Source of the DNA: Odobenus rosmarus divergens | Taxonomy: Eukaryota > Chordata > Mammalia > Carnivora > Odobenidae | Assembly: GCF_000321225.1 (NCBI RefSeq) | Contig: NW_004452110.1 | Coordinates: 1 to 64,000, forward strand | Direction of reading: 5' to 3' | Length of the DNA stretch: 64,000 nt | Part shown: piece by piece, positions 10,621 through 22,950 of the stretch | How positions within the stretch are numbered: the stretch's first letter is position 1 | Layout of the letters: every line of letters starts with the position of its first letter | Translations under genes and position numbers: made by a program | Notes under the pieces: model-generated | The model's database searches: none | What the model was told of the DNA's origin: nothing | What the model saw: the letters and a program-made list of their open reading frames with translations, nothing else

Positions 10621-11499
10621 TCCTTGAGATGCTCATTCATAGTTCGTACACTTTTCTCAACCTACAGTATACTTCGTTGTAAAAGCAAAACACTGCAAAT
10701 GTCGATTTTACAAAAATATACCCAGATGAAGAAAGATATATTTACGAGGCTTCTTTTTATAAATAATAGGTAAGAAAGTGCATACGTACCCCGGTTATTC
10801 AGAGACCGATGGCCCCCGAACCACACCTGGAAAAATAACGATGTAAAGCCAAGTTTGCACTTGACACCACGGCAACCATTTAATCCCAAACTGCTTTCTA
10901 CTGACTGACTTTGTATGTATCCAAGACTGACAATGCTTCAGCTTCTCCTGACTGATAAGGTCACTCACCGAGGTGGGCAATCGTTTGGCCCCCTTTGTCA
11001 AAATAATGCTCTAGCTACTTTGTGGCCTCGCCGTCAAGGGAACACTGGGAGCCTCTTTAATTACTAACTCCGCTCTAAGAATAAGCCTGGCTAAACTTCC
11101 AAATGAACCTCAAGCACTATCTCTATAGTCTTGAGGAAAATGATAACCAACTCTAAAGATAAAAGGAGGTTACCTTGCTTCAAAACCCATCATCTCACCA
11201 TAGGATAGTGTCTTCAGTGTGGTGGTTGTAGCTCTGGTCTTATGTGATAGCATCCTCACTGCTGGGTGGCAATCACTGCCTTCAAAACTTCCTCACCAAG
11301 TTCCAAATGACAGGGTATTACTACGCTGACCAGTTCAGTGGACAACTGTTGTCTGTGTCTGCCCAGCCTGCGTCCCCTCTTCTGGTAGTGGTGCGCCATG
11401 GTTTTTTGGACAACTACTCCAATCCATTGGTCTTTGTGGGAGCTGCCAATCAAGGTGCCCTGCCCTTCCCAGTCCAAAGGACTTAAACCCATGACCCAA
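10621..11499. other. Unique or unassigned intronic DNA
   Basis: No splice-supported exon seen. The part at 11.2-11.5 kb has overlapping open frames of 78-80 codons on both strands. Its wording ('gccaatcaaggtgccc', 'cccatgacccaaactaag') suggests an old transposable element rather than a gene. Confidence 0.4.
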
Positions 11500-11655
11500 A
11501 CTAAGCCTCCTAGACACTCTTCCTGGAATTTACATGCCTACCACCATCTCTAGACTAGGAACTCCCCACCAGCAGGTTTTATTCATCACTCTATCTCTGA
11601 TGCCTAGCACAGTGCCTGGCTATGAATATTCAATGCATGTGCAATGAATACATTA
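11500..11655 (+). mobile_element. L2 3' terminal fragment
   Basis: 'cttcctggaatttacatgc', 'ctctgatgcctagcacagtg' and 'ttcaatgcatgtgcaatg' match the L2 end. Confidence 0.7.
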
Positions 11656-12289
11656 CAAAGAAAATCATGTACCTTAAACAAATGCTGAGCTAAGTCGATC
11701 ATTTCCCAGCAGCATTCTGGAGGGGGAGCAAATTGTATGATGTTTTGTAAGGGAAATGTCCACTTTAGTAGCTAGGAAATATGCATCGGAAATAGTACCC
11801 CAAGTTGCCATTTGTCAGTGCATTAAAGACATCAATCAGTCCAATAAAATAAAGCTCCAAAAAGGACAAAAAGAGAATTACCTCATTACCTCAACATCTG
11901 CTTGAACATAAGCAATCACACACTGGCTAATTTTTTTAAAGGGACACAATATAACTTTCTAGAAAGACATAATATAGCTAATTATACCATTCACGAGAAG
12001 GGAACATACAATGTTTTGAAGTAATTCAGAAGTGGGTGTGATTTATAAGACATAGAGCTTAGGGAATGGTAAGTATAAATTAGAGATTGTTCATATTATG
12101 ACAGACTCCGTCATTACATTTCACAACTTTTGTCAAAAGCAACCTTATTCACCACACCACTGAAGGCTTCACATTAGGGAAGGCTGCTGTCAGCTCTGCC
12201 ATTCAGAGTAGATAGGAATCTTCTCTCTGAACACCCTCCTGGGGAATGGGTTCCAAGTTCTGACTGAAAATTCACTAAGGAAGAAATGA
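11656..12289. other. Unique intronic DNA
   Basis: AT-rich; I see no exon, RNA gene or clear repeat. Confidence 0.5.
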
Positions 12290-12615
12290 GATGAGGAAAC
12301 CTCATGGCCAATAAACACATGGAAAGATTTCAAACCTCACTGAGAACCAGGTAATACCATTTTTCTAAAGGTACTATTTTTGTTCATCGGATTGGCAAAA
12401 ATTAAGAAACTTGTCAGACCGCCAAAATTAGTAAAGACTGCTGTTGGTCAATATTGACAAGTGTGGGGGAAAATGGGCACTGCTGGGGGGAATGTGGACT
12501 GGTACAGCCATTTTGGGGGGCACTTTGGCGATGCCTGGCAAAACTTTATGTCTACTGGCCCTGTGATCCAACAATTCCCTTTCTAAGAATCTATCCTTAA
12601 AAAAAAAAAAAAAAT
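12290..12615 (+). mobile_element. L1M 3' fragment
   Basis: 'acatggaaagatttcaaac', 'gattggcaaaaattaag', 'ggggaatgtggactggtac' and 'gatccaacaattcccttt' follow L1 3' ORF2 text. Ends in an A run at 12600-12614. Confidence 0.75.
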
Positions 12616-12654
12616 GGTATTTGTACACATCTGTGTGACTATCTGATTCATGAC

Positions 12655-12790
12655 TGTCTACTAGACAATAAACTTGGGGGGGAGCAAAGACTGTCTGTCT
12701 GGTTCACTATCTCCACCCCTAGTGCCTACCACATGGGGTTCATGTATGGTAGATATCTCGCTAAGTATTTGTTAAAAGAATAAATGAATA
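12655..12790 (+). mobile_element. L2 3' terminal fragment
   Basis: 'agcaaagactgtctgtctgg', 'ctccacccctagtgcctac' and a terminal 'aagaataaatgaat' fit the L2 3' end. Confidence 0.7.
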
Positions 12791-13304
12791 TGTTTTAGTC
12801 AGTGTTGAAAAAGGAAAAATAAAGTGTTCATCAATATTGGTTCTTCTTGTCCACATTTAACAGGAGTGGTGGAATTATTTTCAATGTTAACAGGTAGTAT
12901 AAAAAATAAATCATATACACCATCAGCTTACAAAATTAATTATCATATTGGTAAGAGCCCAAACACCTAGTTGCCTGTCTTTCCACCTCAAATCCCTAGC
13001 TTCTGGGTTAGTTCCATGGGTCAAACAGCAATCAAAGCTCTTGAAATAAGTCAACTGTTATCACAGTCTATGATCCAATGACAAATAAATGCCCTGGTTT
13101 TGAGATGGGCTCAAAAAATCCCAACACTTGTGTAACCAGACTCCATACTTTAAAAAAGTGCACCTTTTAAGAAACACAAATTTCAAAGTCTGTTCTATTG
13201 CCTTTGATATGCCCATAATCAAGGAAATACATCCGCTAAAATTCCAATACCATGGCTAGTCTAGTCTAGGAAGGGAGTTGAAGGTACTGGGAAGGCAAAA
13301 GCCA

Positions 13305-13475
13305 TTAACATTTATCCAACACTTTCTAAATGCTAGATACCACAAAGAAATGTGCTCTGTCCATTTCAGTGAGGTAATAATTTCCCCAAGGTAACAGGAT
13401 TGGTAAACAATCGTGCTGAGATTTGTTTCCAGGAGAGTCAACTCCAGAGAAGTCCACACACCCCTGCAAATGGTA
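13305..13475 (+). mobile_element. MIR SINE fragment
   Basis: 'taacatttatccaacacttt', 'aaatgctagataccac', 'gaggtaataatttccccaag' and 'gtaacaggattggtaaac' follow the MIR core in plus orientation. Confidence 0.6.
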
Positions 13476-14099
13476 TTTGTGGTTTCCAGGAGCCACAGGT
13501 CATAGTACCGGACAGGACCTTATAAAATCATCTGGTTCAGCCCGTCTTTAGTCAGGTAAGGCATGATAACCACAAGACCCCTGGAAGGGAAGACGTTCTT
13601 CAAGTTCACCGAGTTGACAAGTTGAGCCAACAGAAGTGAAAGAGCAAGAGAACAGCAGGATTAGCCACAGAGCAGGACCTCTTCCACTCTGTGGCCATGT
13701 CACCAAGTGATTCAGAAAAAGCACATGTTCCTACACATTTTTATGTCCTAATTCAGTGCAGTTCCCCTCTCTCTTGACCCATATTCTCAGGCCACCCTTG
13801 GCCAGGATAATAACAGTAATTTTAAATGGAAAGAGTGTCGAACTCACATTTGATCGCTAATTTGGCTTTGTTGAGAAGTGCAGTAAGAGATGAAAATGAT
13901 TGATCAGTTCTTTAAGAGGAGGTAATCTCCAGTTACCTGGCAGCGTGGAAATGCAAGGACACGGCCTGGCAGTCCTGCAGGCCAGAGCCAAATCGGGTGT
14001 TGGCTCACTGACTTAACAGACTGTTAAAAATGGTTAAGTGATAAAACACATCATGGCCTGGAATCTGGCTGGGGACGGAAAGAGGAACTAGACCGAAGC
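13476..14099. other. Unique intron 1 DNA next to the promoter
   Basis: Transition zone from AT-rich intron to the CpG island. No exon seen. Confidence 0.5.
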
Positions 14100-14569
14100 C
14101 GACTGAAAAGCAGGGAAGACTGCGAAGCTGCGCGGCAGGCCTCCCAGAGCCACTGTGCAAGGGTGGGGCCGCGGCTGGCGAGCAGGGCCGGCGGGGCTGC
14201 CCAAATCGCCTCCTCCCGAGACATCTGGTGCACCCGCTTCTCCCGCGTGTGAGGGGGTGCCCTGGGTCCTCGTCCGCCCCAAATCCCGGTCCCTTCCCCC
14301 AGCCCGCGATCGCCAGCTCAAGCAACCTGCGGGGAGCCCTTCCCGCACTGCCGGGCCCCACGTCCCCGGCACCCGCACGTTACCCGCGGCCCCTGGCTCT
14401 CCGAGGCGCGCGGGGCGCGGAGGACGCTCCCACACGGGGGACGGGACTGCGGGGAGAGCGCGGCGGCCGCGACAGGCCCCCGCCCGCCGCAGCCCAAACC
14501 CAGCGCCGGGGAGTCGTCCCCGCCCACGGGCCGCGGCGGCCCGCACCTGGCGGCCGCGCGCCCGCCTAC

Positions 14570-14627
14570 CTTGCTCCTTCAGACTGGTGATGAGCTGCAG
14601 CTGCTTCTCCTCGTCCGAGCTGTTCAT
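14570..14627 (-). CDS. SHTN1: SHTN1 (shootin-1) coding exon 1, N terminus
   Basis: ATG at 14627-14625 opens 19 codons reading MNSSDEEKQLQLITSLKEQ, plus one extra base G at 14570, then the donor GTAGGC. This equals the known N terminus of mammalian shootin-1, and the left-over G is completed by exon 2 at 1347. The start context has A at -3 (CCAAAATGAAC). The open frame continues past the donor into GC-rich intron, which is why an uninterrupted frame of 179 codons can be read; only the first 19 are coding. Shootin-1 acts in the neuronal growth cone as a clutch between F-actin flow and L1-CAM; the rest of the protein (coiled coils and a proline-rich stretch) lies outside the window. Confidence 0.97.
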
Positions 14628-14731
14628 TTTGGCAGGTGGGGCCGGGAATAAAGGAAAGGAGGGAGAGGCGAGGGGTGCAGCGGGGGGAGGGGGAGGAAAA
14701 GCAAGATGCCGGTGGCGTGCGGCGGCACTAC

Positions 14732-14739
14732 CCGGAAGT
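14732..14739 (+). promoter_or_regulatory. ETS/GABPA-type core site
   Basis: CCGGAAGT, the consensus ETS core typical of CpG-island promoters, about 105 bp upstream of the SHTN1 start codon. Site assignment is by motif only. Confidence 0.45.
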
Positions 14740-15560
14740 TGGGTTGGCTCCCGCTCCTCCTCCTCCTGGCGCCGAGCGCGCGAGTGAGATCATCCCCGCG
14801 CACCTACTCCGCGGCCGCCGCGGCAGCACCTGCGGGCGACGCGGTGGCCGGGGGCGGGCCGCGCGGGCAGCCTGGGGCAGTAGGTGGGGCGGCGGGAGGA
14901 GCTGCAGCGGCCCGGGGGTCCGCAGCCCGAGCCCCGCCTGCAGCGGCTGCAGTGCCTCGCCTTCCCCCTCCCCCGCGGAGGCCCGCGCCGAGGGATGCGC
15001 GAGGCGGCCTGGGGCGTGGGGCCCGCGGGGGTGCGCCCCGGCTCACTCCTGCACCCCTCCTCCGCCCCACCCCCTGGCCACCTGGACGCGCGATCCGGGG
15101 GTGGAAAGCCGGCCTTGGGGCTGTGGCGTTCCTGGCGACCGCACTTGGAGCGCTGCCGCGGGCCGCCCTTCGCGAGCCACCAAGGGAGAGCGGGGCGTGG
15201 TGGGCAGTAAACACCGAGGCTTTAACCCAGTTTTCAGGTGCCCGCAGGGGCAAGCTCAGTGCACACGTTTTGCGCCTTGCAAAGCCGGCAGGGACTGAAA
15301 CGGGCCGGCCCGGTAAGTTAACGCCTCCAGAGCAAAGGAGGGCGTGGTAATGAGTTGACAGTGCCCAGGGCCCCGGCGGCGCGGGGTTTGGAAGGTGGGA
15401 AGAACGTGGGCCCTGCAGCACGTGGCTCGCCGGGCCTAGCGGAGCGGCTGCTCTTCCCGGGCAGGACCTTGACCATGGGGAGGCTGCTCCTGCAGGCCGA
15501 ATGTCCGAGGCAGCAGTGCTGGCGGAGGGAAACCCGCCATTTGTCCCACTTCACGGCCCT

Positions 15561-16689
15561 CTACGCTGTTTAAATCCGGCTCTGGATTAGACCCTGACCA
15601 GAAGAGGTGTGGCAGGCCTGTCGGATTTCAAAATGGCTCTCCCCAAGCCCCAGTTGGCTGGTTAGTCTTTGGTCAAGCCTCCTGACGCCTTCAAACTTCA
15701 TCTAAAGAATGGTAATAATACCATACCTACTCTCCGGGAAGATACAAAGCACCAAATCTAGAATTTGACATACTGTAGGTGTTCTTTTTTCTTTTTTACA
15801 ATTAAGGTTACACGTCAGGAAAAAGGGGTTGTGGATGCTAATTTTAGGCTAAAACAGGCACAGTTCTTTTGCACTGATCATTAAGCATCCAAAATAAATC
15901 CAAAATGAATTAGACTCACTGCACATCTTGGTTTTTCTCACTAACAAGCCCCTACTGTGATTACTACATCAGCACAGGGCTTCTACTCAATACTCACTTG
16001 TAAATGTCCCACTCCATTTACAGAGTGAGTCTCCTGTGAAAGGTGGGACAGGGGACTGGAATACCAGTAAATGCTGTAACTAGTATCTGTCTGATATTCC
16101 TACTAAATTCTAAGTCAAAACTAACTTTGAAAAAAATAATAGCTCTGCTTTCTCCTAAAAAGGTGATATAATATTTTAGGATGGGTAGATTTAGTGGCAG
16201 GATGATCTAAAAGAGCAGCACAGTATTTTTAAATTAGAGTGAATTAGAATTTTGAAAATTCAAAACTAGTTTTGATATGGGGTCTTATCCAAACCTTCCC
16301 CTAGTTTTTCATGAACTAGTTTAAGATTTGCAGATCAACTGTCATGAAGGTCCACAAGAGATTAACCAAAAGGTCTTTGCCCTGAGATTACCTCTGTTAA
16401 TCCTCAGAGTTTAAAGAAGTGCCAGGAAACGTGAGACAATTCAGATTCAACTATGACCAAGTATGAATGATATGTGCTGCTGCCAGGGATTTTGTATAAA
16501 GAGAAATCATTTCTTTCCAGAAAAAAATCAAGAGATTTGGGCAACAAATCACAGCCACCTGGCTTTTTTGTAAGGCAGCCAGGAAACCTGTTAAACCTGA
16601 CCAGTCACCCTGACTGCCAAAGGCCTCCTCCAAAACTAACTGATCAGAAATATTTTCTCATACTCAACCAAATATCAGCACAGTGCCCA
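15561..16689. other. Unique DNA upstream of the SHTN1 island
   Basis: No exon, RNA gene or clear interspersed repeat. Low-CpG sequence that might hold regulatory elements. Confidence 0.5.
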
Positions 16690-17000
16690 TTAAATATTTG
16701 AGTTAGTTCACAAAGTTCCATTATTTTAATGGCTGATTTAATCATCTACTCCAATTATACAGTAATTAGGTATCACTTTTGGAGTTTAAGAATGAATTAA
16801 TTATCAAATCTATAATCAAATTGAGTGCTTTGGTCCCATGCTGAATCTGAAGCCCCTTGAAATCAATCCTGTTTACCTTCCTTGAAATTAAAATAGCCTC
16901 CTGAAATACAATATGTTATTATCTTCCGGACATGGAATGAATTATTAGGATGGCTGTTAGAGTCAATTATTGGAATTCAGATCTCCCATTACACTATGGT
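16690..17000. promoter_or_regulatory. AT-rich block dense in TAAT/ATTA (candidate enhancer)
   Basis: Unique sequence with many homeodomain-type cores, for example within 'ccattattttaatggctg', 'cagtaattaggtatc', 'gaatgaattaattatc' and 'gtcaattattggaattc', about 2.1-2.4 kb upstream of the SHTN1 start. No transposon text is recognisable. Function is inference from motif density only. Confidence 0.25.
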
Positions 17001-17156
17001 TTATTTATAGGATATGAATATTGATGGAAAAGATAGAAGTGATAATTAGTTTTTGTTCTGTTTAATAATGCACATAGGGATTTCTGTTACAGGCATCACA
17101 ATGGAATTATTAATCTCCATAGAACATATAATTAAAAGTATTTTTAAAATGTGCAT

Positions 17157-17176
17157 ACACACACACACACACACAC
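17157..17176. repeat. (AC)n microsatellite
   Basis: Ten AC units followed by AGAGGGAGAGG. Confidence 0.9.
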
Positions 17177-17419
17177 AGAGGGAGAGGACAGACTTTAAAA
17201 AAAAAAATGAATTGGAAGGATATGTACCAAACTCAGGATAATGGCCCAAGCAGTGAGGAGTGGAGTGGGAGAGAGCAGTGGTCAAAAGGATATTCTCTTT
17301 AATGCTTATTTTCATTTTCAGGAAATTAAAGTAAATTCACTTTATGTAATCTTTTGAAGTATATAGATAAATCAGATGAAAATAGAACATGAAAAAAGGT
17401 TCATTTTCTTTGATCTACT

Positions 17420-17885
17420 AACTTCATTTTAGGAAATTATGTTCAAAGTCTATATATAAAGCTATTTATTATAATATTAATTGATATAAAACTGATAACA
17501 TTGAATATTATTTAATGATAAAAAGAAATAAAGTATCTATACATGCTACAACATGGATAAACATTGAAAACATTATGCTAAGCGTGAAAAAAGCCAGTAA
17601 GAAAACACCAGATACTATATGATTCCATTTACACAGAATGTCCAGAAGAGGCAAAAACCATTGAGAGAGAAAGCTGAACAGTGGTTATTGAAGACTGGGC
17701 GACATTTGGGAAAATAGGAAGTGGCTGCTTAAAAGGTATGGAGTTTCTTGTTGGGGTGATGACATTTTACTAAAATTAATTGTGATGTTTGCATAACTCT
17801 GAATATGTTAAAAACCATGAGAATTGTATACTTTAAGTGTACACTTTGATATGTGAATTACATCTCAAACGCTATTATAAAAACA
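17420..17885 (+). mobile_element. L1M 3' fragment
   Basis: 'gctacaacatggataaac', 'atactatatgattccattt', 'acagaatgtccagaagagg' and 'gtgaattacatctcaaa' follow L1 3' UTR text to its end. Confidence 0.8.
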
Positions 17886-18865
17886 GATTTTCAGAGAAGA
17901 AATGTTTTACTTCAATACACAACTTACATAACTCTACCAAAGTTTCTTATACAAGTATTTTCCATTTTTCAAATCTCACTATATATAATGGTTTGTTCCA
18001 AGTTTTACTAAACATTATTTCAGATATACTTTATCTTATACCAACATAATCTACATATTTATTCAATGCCATTACATTATGTCAATGAACAATTAACCAT
18101 TCTCAGATTCTTAGATATTTGAGGTGTTAACTAATTTTTGTCTCTTTATAAATAGTGCAGCAGGAATACAAGGGCTATGCCAAGGCATATCATAGTCAAA
18201 CTGATAAAAAGTAAACATGACACTCAGGTCTTAAAAGCAGCCAAAGAAAAGTACATATTACATTCAGGAGAACAATAAGAAGAGTGATTACAGACTTCTT
18301 ATTATTTAATGTTGTAATCATTAAAGGATTACAATAATGTTCAACACTCAACATTGTAAAATTCACAATATCCATCATCTAAAAATTACAGTAAGCAAAG
18401 CAGAAAAATATCCATAATGAGAAGCTAGTGAACAGAAACAGTCTCATGTCTCATAGATGACAGAGATGATGAAATTAGTAGACAAGGACCTTATAAGCAA
18501 TATTGTAAGTCTTCTAAATATGTTTAAGATATATCAAAGATATAAAGGGAAACATAAACAAAATGAGGGAGGAAACCAGGAGTTATAAAAAAAAATATTC
18601 TAACGGAACTACAAAAGATAAATACAATATCAGAAATGAAAAAATCCCTACACACATCAGGTAGGATTTACTGCAAATTAGATAATACAGAAGATCAGTG
18701 ATCTTGAGACAGAACAATAGTAACAATCCAAAATGAAACATGCAGAACAAATTAAACAAGCAGCACAGATCTGAAATACAACATCAGGCAGTTGAGTGCA
18801 CATGAAACTGATGACACACAGGGAGATGAAAGAATGGTATATTTAAAAATGTGGTTTTTTGTTTC

Positions 18866-19059
18866 CTTTTAAAGATTTTATTTATTTATTTTAGAGAGAG
18901 AGGGAGAGAGCACGAGTGGGGGGGGGAAGGGCAGAGGGAGAAACAGATCCCCACCCCCAGCTGAGTTGGAAGCCTGATGGGAACTCAATCTCAGAACCCT
19001 GAGATCACGACCTGAGCTAAAGGCAGACACTTAACCAACTGAGCTGTATAGGCATCCCT
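18866..19059 (-). mobile_element. CAN SINE, full length, older copy
   Basis: Minus-strand order: T-rich start with 'aaagattttatttattta', purine-rich block, 'cctgagatcacgacctgag', end 'ttaaccaactgagctgt'. The terminal GGTGGCTCAG motif is mutated. Nested in the long L1M. Confidence 0.9.
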
Positions 19060-19211
19060 GAAAAAAATGCTTTTAAGTGACAAAATATGGCTACAAAGAT
19101 CCCAAATTTGCTGAAAGATGAATTTACAGGTTCAAGTTCAGTGACTAATTCCATACAGGAATCCTCAGTATGACTAATAACAAAGTTCTCATCAGAAATT
19201 GTGGAAACCCA

Positions 19212-19409
19212 GAGTTGAGCATCTGACTCTTGGTTTGGGCTTGGCTCCTGACCTCAGGGTCATGAGATGGAGCCCCGCATCAGGTTCTGCACTCAGCGTG
19301 GAATCTGCTCGAGATTCTCTCTCCCTCTCCCTTTTCCCCTCCCACTCATGTGTGCACTCTTTCTCTCACTCTCTCTCTCAAGTAAATAAAATCTAAAACA
19401 AAAAAAGAA
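19212..19409 (+). mobile_element. CAN SINE, 5'-trimmed copy
   Basis: Starts inside the tRNA-like head ('gagcatctgactcttgg'), keeps 'cagggtcatgagatggag', the CT-rich block and 'aagtaaataaaatct'. Imperfect target duplication 'tggaaaccca' on both sides. Confidence 0.9.
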
Positions 19410-19818
19410 AAGAAACTGGAAACCCAAGGCAATGGGAGGGCATATTTAAAACCCTAAAACTAATAAAACTGTCAATCAAGAATTCTATATCCAGCAAAAC
19501 TGTCCTTTAAAAAATGAGGGAGAAGTTAACAAAATTAACAAAAGTTAAAGGAAGTCATTACCACTAGACCTGTCCTACAAGGAATGCTAAAGGGAGTCCT
19601 TCAGGTTTAAATGAAAAGGCATTAGACAGTAACTCACACCTATATGAAGAAATAAACATCTCTGGTAAAGGTAAATATATGAGCAAATATAAAAGTCACT
19701 ATTATTGTATTCTTGGTTGTAACCTCACTTTTTATTTCCTACATTATTTAAAAGACATGCATTAAAAATAATTATAAATCTGTGTTATCAGACATACATT
19801 GTATAAAGATATAATTTC

Positions 19819-20013
19819 TTTTTTTATTAAATATTTTTATTTATTTGACAGAGAAAGAGAGTGAATGCACAAGCAGGGGACACAGCAGAGGGAAAGGGAG
19901 AAGCAGGCTCTCTGCTGAGCAGGGAGTCCGATGCAGGGCTCAATCCCAGGACCCTGGGATCATGACCTGGGCCAAAGGCAGACGCTTAACCGACTGAGCC
20001 ACCCAGGTGCCTC
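19819..20013 (-). mobile_element. CAN SINE, full length
   Basis: Ends 'gagccacccaggtgcctc'. Flanked by 'aaagatataatttc' and 'aaagatgtaatttc', a 14-bp duplication with one mismatch. Inserted into the inter-ORF part of the long L1M. Confidence 0.95.
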
Positions 20014-22755
20014 TAAAGATGTAATTTCTGACAATAACATAACAGGGGCAGAGCTATATAGGAACAGAGTTTTTGAAAGTTACTGAAATTAAGACTGCAT
20101 TAGTTCAGATTAGAATGTTATAAATTTAGGATGTGAAACATAATCCCCAAAGTAACCACAAAGGTTACTTATCCTATACTTATCCTATATCGATAGGATA
20201 TATACAAAAGGCAATCAAAATGGTTAACTACACACACACAGAAACCCTAAACACAAAATAAGACAATAATGTAGGAAATGAAGGGCAAAAAAGATATAAG
20301 GCATATAAATAACAAGTAGCAAAATGACAGAAGTAAGTCATTTCTTATCAGTAATTACTTTAAATGTAAATGTATAACTTTTGAATCAAAAGTCAGAGAT
20401 TGGCAGAATGCAAATACCAAAAAAAAAAAAAAAAGTCCAACTCTATGCTGTCTACAAGAGACTCACTTTAGATCCAAAGACACACATAGGTTGAAAGTAA
20501 AATGGTGGGAAAAATATATTTCATGCAAATAGTAACCAAAAGAGAGCTGGGGTGGTTATACTAATATCAGACAAAACAGACTTTAAGTCAAGAACTGTTA
20601 CAAGAGATGGAAGAGGACATTTTATACTCACCAAGAGTCAATTCATCAAGAATATGTAACAATTATAAACATATATGCAGCAAACAACAGACTCCCAAAA
20701 TATATGAAGCAAACATTTACAGAATTAAAGGGAGAAATAGTTCAACTATAATAGTTGGAGACTACAATACCTCATTTTCAATAGTGAATGTAAAACCCAG
20801 ATAGAAGATTAATAAGGATTGAGAGGGCTTAAACAACACTATAAACCAAATAAATATAACAGACATATATAGAACACTCCAGCCAACAAAAGCACAATTC
20901 ACATTCTTCTCAAGTATACATGGCACATTTTCCAGGATAGATATTATGTTAAGCCAAAAATTTAGTCTTAATAAATTTAAAAGACTGAAATCATAAAAAT
21001 CATACAAAGTATCTTCTTCAGCCATACTGAAATATTAGAATTCAGTAATAGAAGGAAATCAGGAAAATTCACATAGATATTAAACAATGCCCTCTTTAAT
21101 AACCAAAGGTTCAAAGAAGAAATCACAAGGGAAATCAGAAAATACCTAGAGAGGATTAAAAACAAAAATACAACATACCAAAACTTAGGAGATCCATTGA
21201 AAGCAGTGCTCAGAGGGAAGTTTATAGCTATAAATGGCTAACATTGCACCTTGAGAAAATAGAAAAAGAAGAGCAAAATAAACCCAAAGTTAGCAGAATA
21301 AAGGAAATAATGAAGATTAGAGATAAAATAGACAAGAGAAAAACAGTAGCAGAATCAATAAAATCAAAAGTTATTTCTTTGAAAATATCAACAAAATTGA
21401 CAAACTTTAGCGAGAGTAACAAAAAAAAGAGAGCCAATGCAAATAACTAAAATCAAAAATGAAATTGGAGACATTACTACCAATAATACAAAAATAAAAA
21501 GGGTTATAAGAAAATTATATGAACATTTGTATACCAACAAATTAGACAACATAGATGAAATGGACAAATTCCTAGAAACACACAAATTACCTAAACTGAC
21601 TCAAGAAGAAATGGAAAACTCAACAGACTCATAACAAAGAGATTGCAGTAATTTAAAATGTTACAACAAAGAAAATTCCAGGACCAGATGCTTTCACTGA
21701 TGAATTCTACCAAACATTTAAAGAACAATTAACACCAATACTTCTCAAACTGTTTCAAAAAATAGAAAGGAGGGAACACTTCCTAACTCATTCTATGGGA
21801 CTAGCATTACTTGATATCAAAGCCAGATAAAGATATCACAAGAAAAGAAAATTATATACCAATAATCCTTATGAATACAGATACAAAAATCTACAACAAA
21901 ATACTAGCAAAGCTAATCCAACAGCACACTGCAGGGGTTATACAACATTACCAAGTGGTTCAATATGAGAAAAAAATCAATGTGATACATCAATATGAAC
22001 AATAACAACAACAAAAAACATCCACAAGAAAGCTAATAAAATTAATAAATGAATTCAGCAAAGTTGCAAAGTACAATATCAATGTGCAAGAATCAATTGT
22101 GTTTCTGTATGCCATTAATGAACAATTTGAAAAGAAAATTAAAAAAACAATTCCATTTATAATAGCTTCTTAAAAATTAAATACTTAGTAATAACTAACC
22201 AAAGAAGTGAAAGATTTGTATGCTGAAAACTACAAACACTGCTAAAAGAAAATAAAGACCTAAATAATGGAAAGATATCCCGTGTTCATGGATGGGAAGA
22301 CTTAACATTGTTAAGACATCAGTAATTCCCAAAGCAATCTACAGATTCAGTGCAATTCCAACATCCTTTTTTGTAGCAATGGATGAGCTGATCCTCCAAT
22401 TCATACATACATACATGAATAGCAAGGAGCCCCAAATAGCTAAAACAATCTTGAAAAATAAAAATAAAATTGGAACCTTCCCATTTCAAAATTTACTACA
22501 GAGCTATAGTAAATAAAACAGTATGGAACTGTAATAATGACAAACATATCAACCAATGGGATAGAAAAGAGAGCCCCAAATAAATCCTCACATATGTGGT
22601 CAATTGATTTCAACAAGCATTTCAAGACCACTCATTGGGGAAAGGGCAGTCTTTTCAAGAGATGGTGCTAGGGAAACGATATCCACATACAAAAGAATGA
22701 TGTTAGACCCTTATTTTACAACATATAAAAATGAACTCGAAATGGATCAAATCCA

Positions 22756-22950
22756 GGGATGCCTGGGTGGCTCGGTCGGTTAAGCATCTGCCTTCAGCTC
22801 GGGTCATGATCCCAGGGTCCTGGGATCGAGTCCCGCATTGGGCTCCTTGCTCAGTAGGGAGCCTGCTTCTCCCTCTGCCTTCTGCTCTCCCTGATTGTGC
22901 ATGCTCTCTCTCTCTCTCTGACAAATAAATAAATAAAATCTTTAAAAAAA
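22756..22950 (+). mobile_element. CAN SINE, full length
   Basis: GGATGCCTGGGTGGCTCGG head and 'aaataaataaaatcttt' tail. Target duplication 'aaatggatcaaatcc' / 'aaatggatcaaaccc' shows it entered L1M ORF2 text. Confidence 0.95.

Larger units (their letters stand above)
1348..14569 (-). other. SHTN1: SHTN1 intron 1
   Basis: About 13.2 kb between the donor GTAGGC next to exon 1 (14569 downward) and the acceptor next to exon 2 (1348). Both ends are GT-AG and the phases match (one base plus two bases). The intron holds MIR, L2, hAT-type and L1 fragments and three CAN SINE pieces, listed separately. Confidence 0.92.
14100..15560 (-). promoter_or_regulatory. SHTN1: SHTN1 CpG-island promoter and 5' UTR region
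   Basis: About 1.45 kb of very GC-rich, CpG-dense DNA in an otherwise AT-rich window. It contains SHTN1 exon 1 and the start of intron 1, so it is a promoter island. No TATA box is obvious upstream of the start codon. GC-box-like runs (for example 'gggggcgggccg' near 14850) and an ETS core are visible. The transcription start cannot be fixed; the 5' UTR lies to the right of 14627. The island extends roughly 900 bp upstream of the start codon, so divergent plus-strand transcription is possible but no splice-supported plus-strand exon is seen. Confidence 0.85.

Noticed and set aside
11244..11492. Opposing open frames of 78-80 codons
   Set aside because: Overlap on both strands, no known protein text, wording resembles an old repeat.
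14155..15421. Long overlapping open frames on both strands in the CpG island (up to 220 codons)
   Set aside because: GC-rich DNA lacks stop codons by composition. The frames are low-complexity Ala/Gly/Pro/Arg text, overlap each other, and only the first 19 codons of the SHTN1 frame match a known protein.
20607..22516. Possible active LINE-1
   Set aside because: ORF2 is broken by many stops and frameshifts and by SINE insertions.
22731..22928. Recurrent peptides reading like 'VAQSVKHLPSAQVMIPG' in many places
   Set aside because: They are translations of the CAN SINE body, not a protein family.
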